Shown: positions 24,901 through 31,724 of the stretch, one piece after another
How positions within the stretch are numbered: position 1 is the first letter of the stretch
Layout: each line of letters starts with the position of its first letter
Origin: Solwaraspora sp. WMMA2056
Lineage (GTDB): Bacteria > Actinomycetota > Actinomycetes > Mycobacteriales > Micromonosporaceae
Assembly (NCBI RefSeq): GCF_030345095.1
Contig: NZ_CP128360.1
Coordinates: forward strand, 3,410,001-3,474,000
Reading direction: 5' to 3'
Length of the DNA stretch: 64,000 nt
Notes under the pieces: model-generated
Database searches by the model: none
The model's input: only the letters and a program-made list of their open reading frames with translations
Told to the model about the DNA's origin: nothing
Translations under genes and position numbers: made by a program

Positions 24901-27900
24901 CGGTAGTGGGCGGTCTCGCCCGCCGCGTTCGTCCGGCTGGTCAGCTGCCCGGCGGCGTCGTAGGCGTAGCGCTGGGTGCGACCGTCGTAGTCGGTCTCGG
25001 TGACGAGACGACCGGCCGCGTCGTAGGTGTACCGCCATACCCGGCCACCCGGATTCGTCACCGCGACCAGCCGCAACTCCGTGTCGTAGCTGAACTCGGT
25101 ACGGTTGCCCGCCTCGTCGATCCGCGCCGTCGGTAGATCGAACGAGCCGTACTCTATCCGCACGGAACGCCCCAGAGCGTCGATAGTCTCCACCAGATTC
25201 CCTTCGCCGTCGTAATGCCATTCCTGAGTGGAACCATGTGCGGTCGCGCGCCAGGCCAGGTCACCCTCGGCCGTCCAGCCGAACTCGGTGACGGTGCCAT
25301 CGGGCCGGCGCGCCAACCTGATTCGGCCGAGGCCGTCGCGGACCAGTTCGGTTCCGGGTACGAGATCGGTCGGCGGCTCGTCGTCACCGGCCGGGTGGTG
25401 GCTGCCGTCCGGGCGGATCGTCGCGGCCAGCCGCCCCTTGTCGTCGTACGTGAAGCGGGTCGTCCGCCCGAGCGGGTCGGTCCGTTCCCGCAGCCGGTAC
25501 GCCGCGTCCCACCGCGACCGGGTGACGCCGCCGAGCGGATCGACTTCGGCGACGACCTGGAGCCGGTCGTTCAACGCGTACTGGTGCACGCCGCCGAGTG
25601 AGTCGGTCACGACGGTGCGACCGTCGAGGTACTCGAACGCGTACCGCAGATGCCCGCCGGCACCATCGGTGGACACGCAGCGGCCGGCGCGGTCGTAGAC
25701 GTACGTGTACCACTCCCCGTTGCGGTCGTCCCACCGGACGATCCGGCCGTCCTCGTCGTAGCTGAGCCGCACCGCGTCACCGGACGAGTTCCGTACCTCG
25801 ACCAGCCGGCGTCGCTCGTCGTACCCGAACGACGGCAGCTCTACCTCGTCGTCGCCGTCGGCGGGCACGAACAGCGCCCCGGTCACCAGCTCCCCGGAGG
25901 TACGCAGCTCCACCTGGTCCCCGGTGGATGACGCCAGGAGCACCGGTGCGCCGGTGTCGTCGCGGACGACGTGCCACCGTCGACCAGCCGCCGCGACATC
26001 GGACAGCATCGCCGCACCGTCGCCCCCGGCGGGGGCGAACAGCAGCAGGGCTCCGTCGGTGACGAGTGCCCAGCCACCGCCGACCAGCCGACGCAGTCGA
26101 TCTGGGCGGCCGAGGACCGGCAGCACCTCGTCGCTCTCGGCCGGCAACGGATAGGTGAGGATCGAGCCGTCGGCGGCCAGGAACCAGGCGTGCCGGTCGT
26201 CGGTCACCACCCGTTGGTCCAGCGTCGAGGCCCAGCTGGGCCCGAAGGAGCGGCCCCAGCGGTAGTCCGAGCGGTGGGTACGGGTGAGGCGCAGGCCGGG
26301 CAGGATCATGTCGGTCTCGGTCAAGATCATGCGACCGGTCGTCACGTCGATCGGGTCACCGACGCACAGCGTCTCGGCGGTCGATTTCACGACCACCGCA
26401 GGCGGTACGTCGCGCAACGACCGTCCTCGGCCATGCTCGTACGCGGCGACCGACTCCGGCGCGTGGTCGGCCTCAGCCGGCACCGCAGCTTCGGTGCCCG
26501 CGACGGCAGGTGGCGTAGACCGAGCCTCGATCGCGGGACCGTCGACCGCGACCACCGGTGGCGATGCCTCGACCCGGTCGGTGACAGGCCCGGCAGGCGG
26601 ACGTTGGGGCTGCGTGGACGGCGACTGCGGCTCCGTGTGCGCTGCGGGCGCGGCCTGCTCAGCGGACCCGTGCTCGGGTGGGTCCGCGTGGGACCGCGAC
26701 TGCGGTCGGTGCCCGGCCGCACGATCGGTCCGTCCTGGAACGGCAGCCGGTGGGTCCACCGGGGGAACCGACGAGTGCGCCGAGGCAACCGAGCTGTCTA
26801 CCGGCGCAGCCGGCGTCTCTGCCAGGGCTGCTGGGGTGGCTGACGTGTCTACCGGGGAGACAGGCTCGCGGCCGTACGCACCGTTGATCTCGTCCCAGGT
26901 CAGCGGCGACACAACCTGGTCCTGGGTGGCTGGGCCCACCGCTGTGTCCAGCGGCGCGAGCGGCACCGGTGACGGTCGGCCCGACGTACCCAGCGCGAGT
27001 CCGGTCGTCGATGGGCTTTCTGTCCGGGCGCCGGCCGGCCCGCTCTGCGTGGCCGCCGAGGAGGATGTGGCCCCCCCGGGTGACCCGCTGGTCGTGGTGG
27101 CGGTGGAAGGTGCGACCGGGGCAGTGACGCCGGGCGGTGGGGCGGTACCCGATGACGTGGCGGCAGCCGGTGCCACGACGTCGCTGTCCAGTCCAGGTAC
27201 GCTGCCGTCCAGTCCAGGAATGACGCCGGCGGATCCGACGGTAGGCGCAACGACCGCCGCGGCCGGAGGCGAATCGGTATGCGTAACGTCTTGACTGCCC
27301 CGGTGCGCGGAGCTCGGGCTCTCCTGAGCAGCGTCGTGCTGCGTACCGGCCCGGTCGACGTCGTGCTGCGGCCCGGCTGGGAATGAGCCGACGCTCTGCG
27401 CAGCCGGGCTCACCGGCTGCGTACCGGTCGGCTGTGGGCCTGCTTCCACGACGATGCCGGCGGCGGACGGCACCGGGCCCGACGGAGCAACCGGACTCAA
27501 CGGTGGCGGAGAGTCCTCCACGCCAGGTGTGGGCTGACCCACAGGAGTGGTGTCGAAACCCGGTAGCCCGCCCCGCCCGTCGTTGGCCGGGGCGGGGACA
27601 ACAGGTTGGCTGTCCGGCTGCCCGACGCTCCCCGGTCGGTCGCCTGACGGCTGGACGACATCGGGCGACGGGTCTACGCCGCCGACGGTTCCGCCGTTCG
27701 GCACTACGGGCACCTGGCCCGATGCCAAGGAGTCGCCTCCCTCCGGCGCGGCGGCACCGCCGGGAACGAGCGGAGGCGCGGTGCCACTCGGAACAGCCCG
27801 CGAAGCGGGGCTGTCGGCCGGCGGATGCTGATCTCCCTGGGGCGATCCCACTCCGGCTCCGACCGGCGTCGGGGCAAGGCCATCGTCGGTCGGCTGCCCC

Positions 27901-29216
27901 TGTCCCGTCGCGGCATCGTAGGGCGGCGGCGCCTGCCCGGCGGGCGAACCGTCGTACGGTGCGGGCGCGCCCCCGGGCAGTGAGCCGTCGTACGGCGGCG
28001 GCGCACTCTCGGGCGGCGGCAGTCCTGCTTGATTCGGCGGTGCGCCCTCGGGCGACGGCCTACCCTGGCCGGGCGTCGCACTGTAGGGAGGTAGCTGGGC
28101 ACCTCCGGCTGGTAGATCGACCCCGTCCGACCCGCCGACGGCCGCCGGATCGGTGGAGCCGCCTGCTGATTTCTCCGAGCCGGCCTGGAGCCCCCCGCCC
28201 TTCCCGGACGGGTCCTGACCGTACTCGGAACCGCCGCCACCGCCGACGGCTTCGCCCTTCGCGCCGCTGCCGCGCTCAACCAGATTCTTGCGGTCTCCAG
28301 AATCGGAGATGCTGTCGGCATCGGGAGTCTTCTTGTCGTCGCCACCGATCGCCTTGCCGAACTTGTACGCGTTGTGGCTGGCATACGTGCCGATGGCTGA
28401 CGAGACCGCGGTGGCCAACGGGTTGAACCCGCTTGCCGCGCCGAGCATCGCCATGAAGGCGAACTCGCCCAGCGTCTCGCCTCCCGCCCCCAGACCGGCC
28501 TTCCCATGCGAGGTTTTCGCGAGTTTGGGGAAGTACCGTCCGCCGACAAGCTGGAAGCCGCTGGCGAAGGCACCGATCGTGACGCCACCGGCGGCGGAAA
28601 GGCCGAGGTCCGTCCAGTCGAAGCCGCCGCTCTTGTTGTCCTTCGCGAGGACGATGCCCTGCGCCGCGACGTTCTCGGCGCTCTCCTGGACCCCCTCCTC
28701 GACGGATTCCAGCGCGAGCCGGGCGATGAGTTGGTGTAGCCGGTTCTCCAGCTTGTCGAGCAGCTTCTCGGTGATCTCCTGGCCGATCTTGAGGTACGAC
28801 GGGACCAGCGAGGCGCCGAAGCCCGAGGCCATCGCCAGGGCGATGTCGAGGACGATCACGAACGCCGCGACGACGATCTGGACCTGCCCGTAGTCGATCT
28901 GCTGATTGGCCTGGTCGGCGATGTTGCTCGCCACGAGCGCCCGCCGCGTTCCCTGCGGCACCGGATCGGTGATAGTGCGGTGGAACTGGGTGAACGCGTC
29001 GGCCGCCGGGCCGTCGAGCTTGCCGTGCAGTCCCGCGCCGAGGGCCTGGATCGCCGCGACGGTGCTCAGCAGGTCCCGCCCGAAGGCGTCGAGTTCGACG
29101 CTCAACGCCTTCAGCTCTGGCGGATCGCCCTTGGGGAACCTCTCGCCGACCGTGTACAGAATCGCGTCGTACGCCCACTGCCAGTTCGGATCGTTGGGAA
29201 TGTTGAAGCTGACCAT
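18936..29216 (-). CDS. Giant CpnT-like/RHS protein with two RHS blocks
   Basis: 3,426 residues. Residues 1-~100 (NWQWAYDAILYTVGERFPKG) match the WXG100-like N-terminal domain of CpnT-type ESX substrates; a membrane helix lies at ~112-131. Pro/Gly/Gln/Ser-rich sequence fills ~330-900. RHS block 1 (~945-1862) opens CVGDPIDVTTGRMILTETD and closes with a complete core (RYLSPDPLGLAGG, YVDDPLTIADPLG). Residues ~1862-2540 are AT-richer and unrelated to RHS: an Arg/Ser-rich stretch, a charged helical domain (RLQKNRRLQRRLAAFEEQVN), a globular domain of unknown fold, a second Arg/Ser-rich stretch and QQ repeats. Block 2 (~2540-3426) opens CEGDPIDVTTGRMILTATD and breaks off in its core at RYLPESRTAASAVR. 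Likely secreted by the adjacent ESX machine (inference). It overlaps no neighbour; the upstream WXG-like gene ends 9 bases before its ATG. Confidence 0.85.
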   Translation of the reverse strand: MVSFNIPNDPNWQWAYDAILYTVGERFPKGDPPELKALSVELDAFGRDLLSTVAAIQALGAGLHGKLDGPAADAFTQFHRTITDPVPQGTRRALVASNIADQANQQIDYGQVQIVVAAFVIVLDIALAMASGFGASLVPSYLKIGQEITEKLLDKLENRLHQLIARLALESVEEGVQESAENVAAQGIVLAKDNKSGGFDWTDLGLSAAGGVTIGAFASGFQLVGGRYFPKLAKTSHGKAGLGAGGETLGEFAFMAMLGAASGFNPLATAVSSAIGTYASHNAYKFGKAIGGDDKKTPDADSISDSGDRKNLVERGSGAKGEAVGGGGGSEYGQDPSGKGGGLQAGSEKSAGGSTDPAAVGGSDGVDLPAGGAQLPPYSATPGQGRPSPEGAPPNQAGLPPPESAPPPYDGSLPGGAPAPYDGSPAGQAPPPYDAATGQGQPTDDGLAPTPVGAGVGSPQGDQHPPADSPASRAVPSGTAPPLVPGGAAAPEGGDSLASGQVPVVPNGGTVGGVDPSPDVVQPSGDRPGSVGQPDSQPVVPAPANDGRGGLPGFDTTPVGQPTPGVEDSPPPLSPVAPSGPVPSAAGIVVEAGPQPTGTQPVSPAAQSVGSFPAGPQHDVDRAGTQHDAAQESPSSAHRGSQDVTHTDSPPAAAVVAPTVGSAGVIPGLDGSVPGLDSDVVAPAAATSSGTAPPPGVTAPVAPSTATTTSGSPGGATSSSAATQSGPAGARTESPSTTGLALGTSGRPSPVPLAPLDTAVGPATQDQVVSPLTWDEINGAYGREPVSPVDTSATPAALAETPAAPVDSSVASAHSSVPPVDPPAAVPGRTDRAAGHRPQSRSHADPPEHGSAEQAAPAAHTEPQSPSTQPQRPPAGPVTDRVEASPPVVAVDGPAIEARSTPPAVAGTEAAVPAEADHAPESVAAYEHGRGRSLRDVPPAVVVKSTAETLCVGDPIDVTTGRMILTETDMILPGLRLTRTHRSDYRWGRSFGPSWASTLDQRVVTDDRHAWFLAADGSILTYPLPAESDEVLPVLGRPDRLRRLVGGGWALVTDGALLLFAPAGGDGAAMLSDVAAAGRRWHVVRDDTGAPVLLASSTGDQVELRTSGELVTGALFVPADGDDEVELPSFGYDERRRLVEVRNSSGDAVRLSYDEDGRIVRWDDRNGEWYTYVYDRAGRCVSTDGAGGHLRYAFEYLDGRTVVTDSLGGVHQYALNDRLQVVAEVDPLGGVTRSRWDAAYRLRERTDPLGRTTRFTYDDKGRLAATIRPDGSHHPAGDDEPPTDLVPGTELVRDGLGRIRLARRPDGTVTEFGWTAEGDLAWRATAHGSTQEWHYDGEGNLVETIDALGRSVRIEYGSFDLPTARIDEAGNRTEFSYDTELRLVAVTNPGGRVWRYTYDAAGRLVTETDYDGRTQRYAYDAAGQLTSRTNAAGETAHYRYDLLGRVVERRVGDLVTRLEYDADGYLAEVTSPDAVVRFERDDQGRVVAESINGRTVRTSYEGDEVVARTTPSGRASRWTLDADGLPVMLVTGGHVVRFGHDAAGREISRTVDEVVALRQTYDAAGRLSAQHIADVAVRGFDYDGNDRVVGITDTLGDDLSFEADEVGRIRTVTAAGGARERYHYDVAGGLAGVGDGRWEFDGSMLLRSDDARFDYDDSGRLIARTDAGGTSRFVWDAEDRLVRVVTPGGDQWHYRYDGFGRRVAKQRLAGDGSVAEEVYFAWAGDLMVEQTDGADTISWDYWPDGSAPVTQTGGDQGVDTVVTDLIGTPTHLVESGGQLRWWSRGDLWGRGGDPAGTPLRFPGQYHDVETGLHYNRFRYYDPATARYLSPDPLGLAGGPNPTAYVDDPLTIADPLGLTGCGVGKNKSSGSSSGSSRRSSRESDSSSRDGGSHRRKRHSHSEPSHHPRHGRPPSNNELMGIPGSSLLPAEDPTDQVVDSPTSYSNSPSSSTYLDLRREPPPDINPNSRVGKAQKDWDEVRARLAAYNRLQKNRRLQRRLAAFEEQVNYELSLQDDGYSSQQISAASEKRFGSAYDRAKRFAEELANSYAFSVNSDWWVKHQGDRDFEKKLKKEVGRLKSNLALWGKLGPAVAERITKSAGQRILESTPGGIIFDNLMFGTSGYTDYPPILGRMWEAFSHKLVDVSGGVIDAHVFRAVMVPSVLHDVEFEALFELVKQGRIDGLRIVAWEFVSKGTIAKSHEYLISNRSEYEAVPKLYKGKTTQSFDAQQNDLYQQFTYREAENNRKGLQFTIPNVTPNERRGSDYIYMLSQLFEGTDANQRRESILGADQNAESLIAHLTHFHTTFGKSPETRDLKRKLMELQVAHQDEESSINDTSVGDITAGMSRARLDSDGSIYVPPTRQNTGTWADASDLSKPLGYFPNRSIIENWEAFSEDYTFSQPAHPQRQDSMATSPKRHSWSRRRSSKDSNSSSRSSRSGSGSPGYHSSRGKSTSSYAAIQEEGYTQQDYTQQGYTQQDQPQDSNSQLANFGTRYKEGDVTYDHRLPAATHPNATWTTSSSSDSYYGGAYAGPSFGDNSPYYTAKSTEETDCEGDPIDVTTGRMILTATDAEVPGLPLVRTYRSDYRWGRSFGPSWASPLDQRVIIDGEQVRYLASDGSILSYPLVGEGETALPTIGRAWPLRRLVGGGWLLTDPVSDRVSLFAPAVHGESLVSDITDGGLRWSIARDDDGTVTELHSSAGATIEISSSEGLVTALRLPDHDGLLVEATRYGYDQDRQLTEVINSSGDPERFEYADGRVVRWEDRNGEWYTYTYDDAGRCVDTDGKNGYLRYRFEYSDGRTVVTDSLGAMHTYELNDRLQVVAEIDGLGATTRSEWDHAYRLLTRTDPLGRTTRYEYDTEGRQTAVVRPDGSRSTTSYDEHGREIARTDFDGSTITREFDIDGRVLAEVDASGEVVRFDRPTDDGQGTAVQVGPSVVVRNAVRQVTSITTGEGETHYRYDELGRTIGVRTGQGITRLGWTLEGELAWRAHPDGSVEEFGYDAEGNLVEAVARDGRRTYYEYGAFDLVTARVDDDDNRTEYAYDTELRLTTITDPQGRTWRYSYDPNGRLVEETDFDGRTQRYAWDAAGQLVEHTNAIGEVTHYTYDLLGRVIEQRTGESVTRLTYDPAGRIVAADDADSKIRLERDALGRVIAETVNGHTVSSVYDEQAGVVTVRTRPSGAVTQWSYDESGRPLLLAAGGQRLRFVYDGGREVSRSWDAGLSVEPPADDEAAADETRDGDGDAPAEVRYTLDDAGRPSIRSGADGDWRLTWDHLDRLTTVTTPDGNHWRYRYDAFGRRIAKQRLDGDGTVLEETGFVWSGDLLVEQHHRDGTGQVTTTAWEYHPTLAYPVAQLTDGTVHAVVTGGADAPPELVGTDGSRSGDRPGTPVRLGGRYLDVETGLQYDGLRYYDPTTARYLPESRTAASAVR
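21600..23640 (-). other. AT-richer, Arg/Ser-flanked insert between the two RHS blocks
   Basis: Inside the giant RHS gene, composition drops sharply between about 23640 and 21600. The insert starts right after the block-1 core (DPLGLTGCG), the usual junction of a variable toxin tip, with SSGSSSGSSRRSSRESDSSS. It contains recognisable elements (WWVKHQGDRDFEKKLKKEVG; HDVEFEALFELVKQGRIDGL; SHEYLISNRSEYEAVPKLYK) and ends in a second Arg/Ser stretch (KRHSWSRRRSSKDSNSSSRS). I do not recognise the fold or a catalytic motif. By position it is a candidate toxin/effector domain. Confidence 0.6.
21786..21838 (-). repeat. Short tandem repeat encoding YTQQ units
   Basis: Near-identical 15-18 base units (ctgttgggtgta on the plus strand) encode GYTQQDYTQQGYTQQDQ in the giant RHS protein, just before RHS block 2. 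Confidence 0.7.
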
Positions 29217-29225
29217 GAGCGCGGG

Positions 29226-30212
29226 TCAGATCGGAACGGCGGTGCCGTCGGGTAGGAAGCTGACCAACATCGGTTGGTATCCAGGGGACGCCGGGTCGAA
29301 GTCGGCGTCATCCCGGGTCCTGACCAGGAACAACTGGCCGTCTCCCGGGTCGACGGGTCGGTTGTCCGGTCCGGCGACGACGTGGTGGTCCACCAGCGGT
29401 TGGACCGAGTCGTAGCAGTTGAGGTCTAGCCGGGCGACGCCGTCTCCGAACGTGTTCAGCTTCTGCAGCTCGTAACCCTCGGGAACCGGGGCTCCGTCGA
29501 TGAGGACCCCGTCGGTGCGGTAGGTGACATGCGAGGACAGCAGCGGCATCGCGGCGGCGGAGTCGCCCGGCGCTTCGGCTCTGATCGAGAGACTGTGTGT
29601 TGGGGTGAGTTGTGTGGCTGGGTTGTCGGTGTGGTCAGGGGTTTCTTCCATGACGGTGAAGTTCTGTGTCGGGGAGAGCTGTACCGGTGGCTCGTCGGCA
29701 TGGTCGGGGGCTTCCTCCATGACTATGAAATTCTGTGTTGGGGTGAGTTGTGTGGCTGGGTTGTCGGTGCGGTCAGGGGTTTCTTCCATGACGGTGAAGT
29801 TTTGCGTCGGGGAGAGCTGTACCGGTGGCTTGTCGGTACCGGACGGATCAGGGTGCACCGCCGACCGAGTCGGCAGTACGGCGAACTCGTCACCGATGGC
29901 ACGGCCAGCCTCGTTGGCCTCGTCCTCGGCCTGCTGGTAACCCTCACCGCTGATCCGTAGGCCCGTCGCGGCGTACTCCAGGGTTCCTCGTACACCCAGG
30001 ATGATGCCTTCGACCACATCCATCGTCTGGTCGAACTGCTTCCTGAATTCGTTGCCGATCTCGTCGTCGCCCCACGCGCCGCCGTACCGGGTCCGTAGGC
30101 CATCGAGACGCCGTAGCTCGCCGTCGAACATGGCGAGATGCCCGTCGTAGGAACGGCTCACCCAGATGACGCCCTCCGGGTCCACCCACAGTGCACCGTT
30201 GAGGTCGCTCAC
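29226..30212 (-). CDS. WXG-like protein with tandem repeats, ESX-associated
   Basis: 328 residues from a GTG that overlaps the upstream YbaB-like stop (GTGA). Residues 1-~105 are a WXG100-like helical hairpin: FDGELRRLDGLRTRYGGAWG, DDEIGNEFRKQFDQTMDVVE, then a second helix ending GEGYQQAEDEANEAG. YGGAWG and YQQAE correspond to the WxG turn and the YxxxD/E export signal. Residues ~125-210 contain four alternating 22-residue repeats (PVQLSPTQNFTVMEETPD / ATQLTPTQNFIVMEEAPD). A C-terminal beta-rich domain, TRDDADFDPASPGYQPMLV, resembles none I can name. It is encoded 9 bases upstream of the giant RHS gene and is likely its partner, chaperone or co-substrate (inference). Confidence 0.75.
   Translation of the reverse strand: MSDLNGALWVDPEGVIWVSRSYDGHLAMFDGELRRLDGLRTRYGGAWGDDEIGNEFRKQFDQTMDVVEGIILGVRGTLEYAATGLRISGEGYQQAEDEANEAGRAIGDEFAVLPTRSAVHPDPSGTDKPPVQLSPTQNFTVMEETPDRTDNPATQLTPTQNFIVMEEAPDHADEPPVQLSPTQNFTVMEETPDHTDNPATQLTPTHSLSIRAEAPGDSAAAMPLLSSHVTYRTDGVLIDGAPVPEGYELQKLNTFGDGVARLDLNCYDSVQPLVDHHVVAGPDNRPVDPGDGQLFLVRTRDDADFDPASPGYQPMLVSFLPDGTAVPI
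29585..29845 (-). repeat. 66-bp/132-bp tandem repeats in the WXG-like gene
   Basis: Four 66-bp half-units alternate A-B-A-B, so the A/B pair is a 132-bp unit repeated twice with very few differences. Each unit carries ggtttcttccatga or gcttcctccatga and a nearby ttctgtgt. The high DNA identity indicates recent duplication. The coding repeat is (L)S/TPTQNF.VMEE.PD. Confidence 0.85.
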
Positions 30213-30628
30213 GGCTGCTCCGGGTCGAGGCCGAGAAGTTGCCGGACGCCGCTGGTCATCCGTGGTCCCTCAGGCGGCAGGTACATGTCGACACCAGCCT
30301 CGCCTCGAACCATCTTGGCGGCGTTCATCCCGTCGGGTAGTAGCGGAGCGAGCAGGTCCGCAGCTTGTTCCATGACCAGTTCCTTGGCCTCGGCGAAGGT
30401 CTGGAGGATGGTTGCCTGCAGCTCAGCGGGCGGCATCCGCCGGTACGCGCCGGTCGGGAAGGCGATGTCGGTGAGCACCCCGTTCTGCCCCACCGTCACC
30501 GTCACCTCACGTCTCGGCGAGGTGGCCGTGGCCTTGATCTTGCTCATCCGTTCCTGGAGGTCCAGCACGTTGCTGCGCTGACGCTGGTACTCCGCGAACA
30601 ACTTCTCGATGTGATCGTCGAAGCTCAT
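30209..30628 (-). CDS. YbaB/EbfC-like protein
   Basis: 139 residues from ATG 30628, preceded by gggag 7 bases upstream. MSFDDHIEKLFAEYQRQRSN is a charged helix; REVTVTVGQNGVLTDIAFPT and MPPAELQATILQTFAEAKEL follow, the YbaB-fold pattern (helix, two strands with a conserved G.l..i.f, then helix). YbaB/EbfC proteins bind DNA non-specifically, but in ESX loci the family is common and may act as a secretion-linked chaperone-like protein. It is the first gene of the minus-strand operon leading to the RHS protein. A second YbaB-like gene is at 48633-48950. Confidence 0.82.
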   Translation of the reverse strand: MSFDDHIEKLFAEYQRQRSNVLDLQERMSKIKATATSPRREVTVTVGQNGVLTDIAFPTGAYRRMPPAELQATILQTFAEAKELVMEQAADLLAPLLPDGMNAAKMVRGEAGVDMYLPPEGPRMTSGVRQLLGLDPEQP

Positions 30629-30968
30629 GGGCCGGCTCCCTTTCCCTGCGGCCCTCAGTACAGGCCGACGGAGCCAGGTCTGGAAGCGTGATCGTGGTTC
30701 ACGGGCACGAACGTGCATGGCTTTTACCCCGTCGCACGCCTCCATGCTCCACCGTCCATTCCCGACATGCGACAGCGCAAGGTGACACGACGGTGACGCC
30801 GCCGTTCGAGCTAGGGGGAAGTAGGCAGAGTTCCCCGTCATTTCGGACATCCGCTGACCGCTGGGCTTGCCCGTCGTACGGGGCGGCCGGGAACACTCGG
30901 GTCGGCGATCGCCGAGCAGGGAGTTCGACGTCGTCACACCTTCGACGTACGACGAGAGGAGTGTCGTT
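30629..30968. promoter_or_regulatory. Divergent intergenic region between the RHS and ESX operons
   Basis: 340 bases with no gene. It separates the minus-strand YbaB-WXG-RHS operon from the plus-strand ESX operon, so both promoters must lie here. I see a small inverted repeat gcacg-aa-cgtgc (30705-30716) and repeated ttcgacgt (about 30922-30950), but no confident -35/-10 pair. Confidence 0.4.
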
Positions 30969-31289
30969 GTGACCATGCCCGTGGTCCAGACCACCGATCC
31001 CGGGATGCAGGCGGCGGCCACCGAGTTCGCCGCCAAGACCCAGGAGTTCACCGGCCACCTGCGCAGTGTCAACACTCAGATGGCGACGCTGCAGGCGAGC
31101 TGGCGAGGCGACGCCTCGAACAGCTTCAACCAGGCGATGGACAACTGGGAGAGGTCGTTCCAGACCGTGATCAACGAGCTGATGCACATGATGGACGTCA
31201 TGGGCGTCACGACCGCCGGATACCGAGCCGCGGAGGACGACGCCTCGCAGGCCGCCCGGGACTTCGGGGCGGCACTGCCCGGCATCTGA
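30969..31289 (+). CDS. esxB-like: WXG100-family protein 1
   Basis: 106 residues from GTG 30969, with gagaggag 8 bases upstream; ATG 30975 is nearly as good. Two helices flank the turn LQASWRGDASNSFNQA, a WxG motif in its W-R-G form. The C-terminal helix contains GVTTAGYRAAEDDASQAARD, giving YRAAE as the YxxxD/E export signal. This is the typical size and architecture of ESAT-6/CFP-10-like substrates, secreted as helical-hairpin dimers. The second WXG100 gene starts 45 bases later, so the two probably form a heterodimer. Confidence 0.93.
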   Translation: MTMPVVQTTDPGMQAAATEFAAKTQEFTGHLRSVNTQMATLQASWRGDASNSFNQAMDNWERSFQTVINELMHMMDVMGVTTAGYRAAEDDASQAARDFGAALPGI

Positions 31290-31334
31290 CCCGCTGACCG
31301 GTCAACCACCACGCTTCTCAGGAAGGACCCGACG

Positions 31335-31637
31335 GTGTCCAACTACCGTTTCGACTTCAACCAGGCCGACGCAACACTGTATGACATGAATCAAATCAAC
31401 GGCCGTATCGCCAGTGCGCTCGCTGAAATGGAGCGCAACGTCGAACGCAGTCTCGAGGAATGGACCGGTGACGCGCGGACGAGTTACTACGCGGCCAAGG
31501 TCCAGTGGAACCAGGCCGCGCAGGACATGAGCACCTACCTGGAGCAGGCGCGCCGGACGTTGATGATGATTTCTGAGAACTACGGCACGACTGAGCAACG
31601 GCACACCAAGATCTGGAACGACGTCCGCGGCGGCTGA
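31335..31637 (+). CDS. esxA-like: WXG100-family protein 2
   Basis: 100 residues from a GTG start, with aggaagga 5-6 bases upstream. The central turn is RSLEEWTGDARTSYYAAKVQ (WTG); the second helix ends MMISENYGTTEQRHTKIWND, with YGTTE as the YxxxE export signal. This is the classic ESX substrate layout, probable partner of the preceding gene. The next gene begins 87 bases downstream. Confidence 0.94.
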   Translation: MSNYRFDFNQADATLYDMNQINGRIASALAEMERNVERSLEEWTGDARTSYYAAKVQWNQAAQDMSTYLEQARRTLMMISENYGTTEQRHTKIWNDVRGG

Positions 31638-31724
31638 GTTCCTGCCGGCTGCCGGGACGGTACGTCCCCCGGCAGCCGGCTCGCCGCCGGACCGACCGAC
31701 CCGTGACCAAACCAAGAAAGGAAA

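Noticed and set aside
29585-29845. Possible CRISPR array
   Set aside because: Units are back to back and in frame, with no unique spacers.
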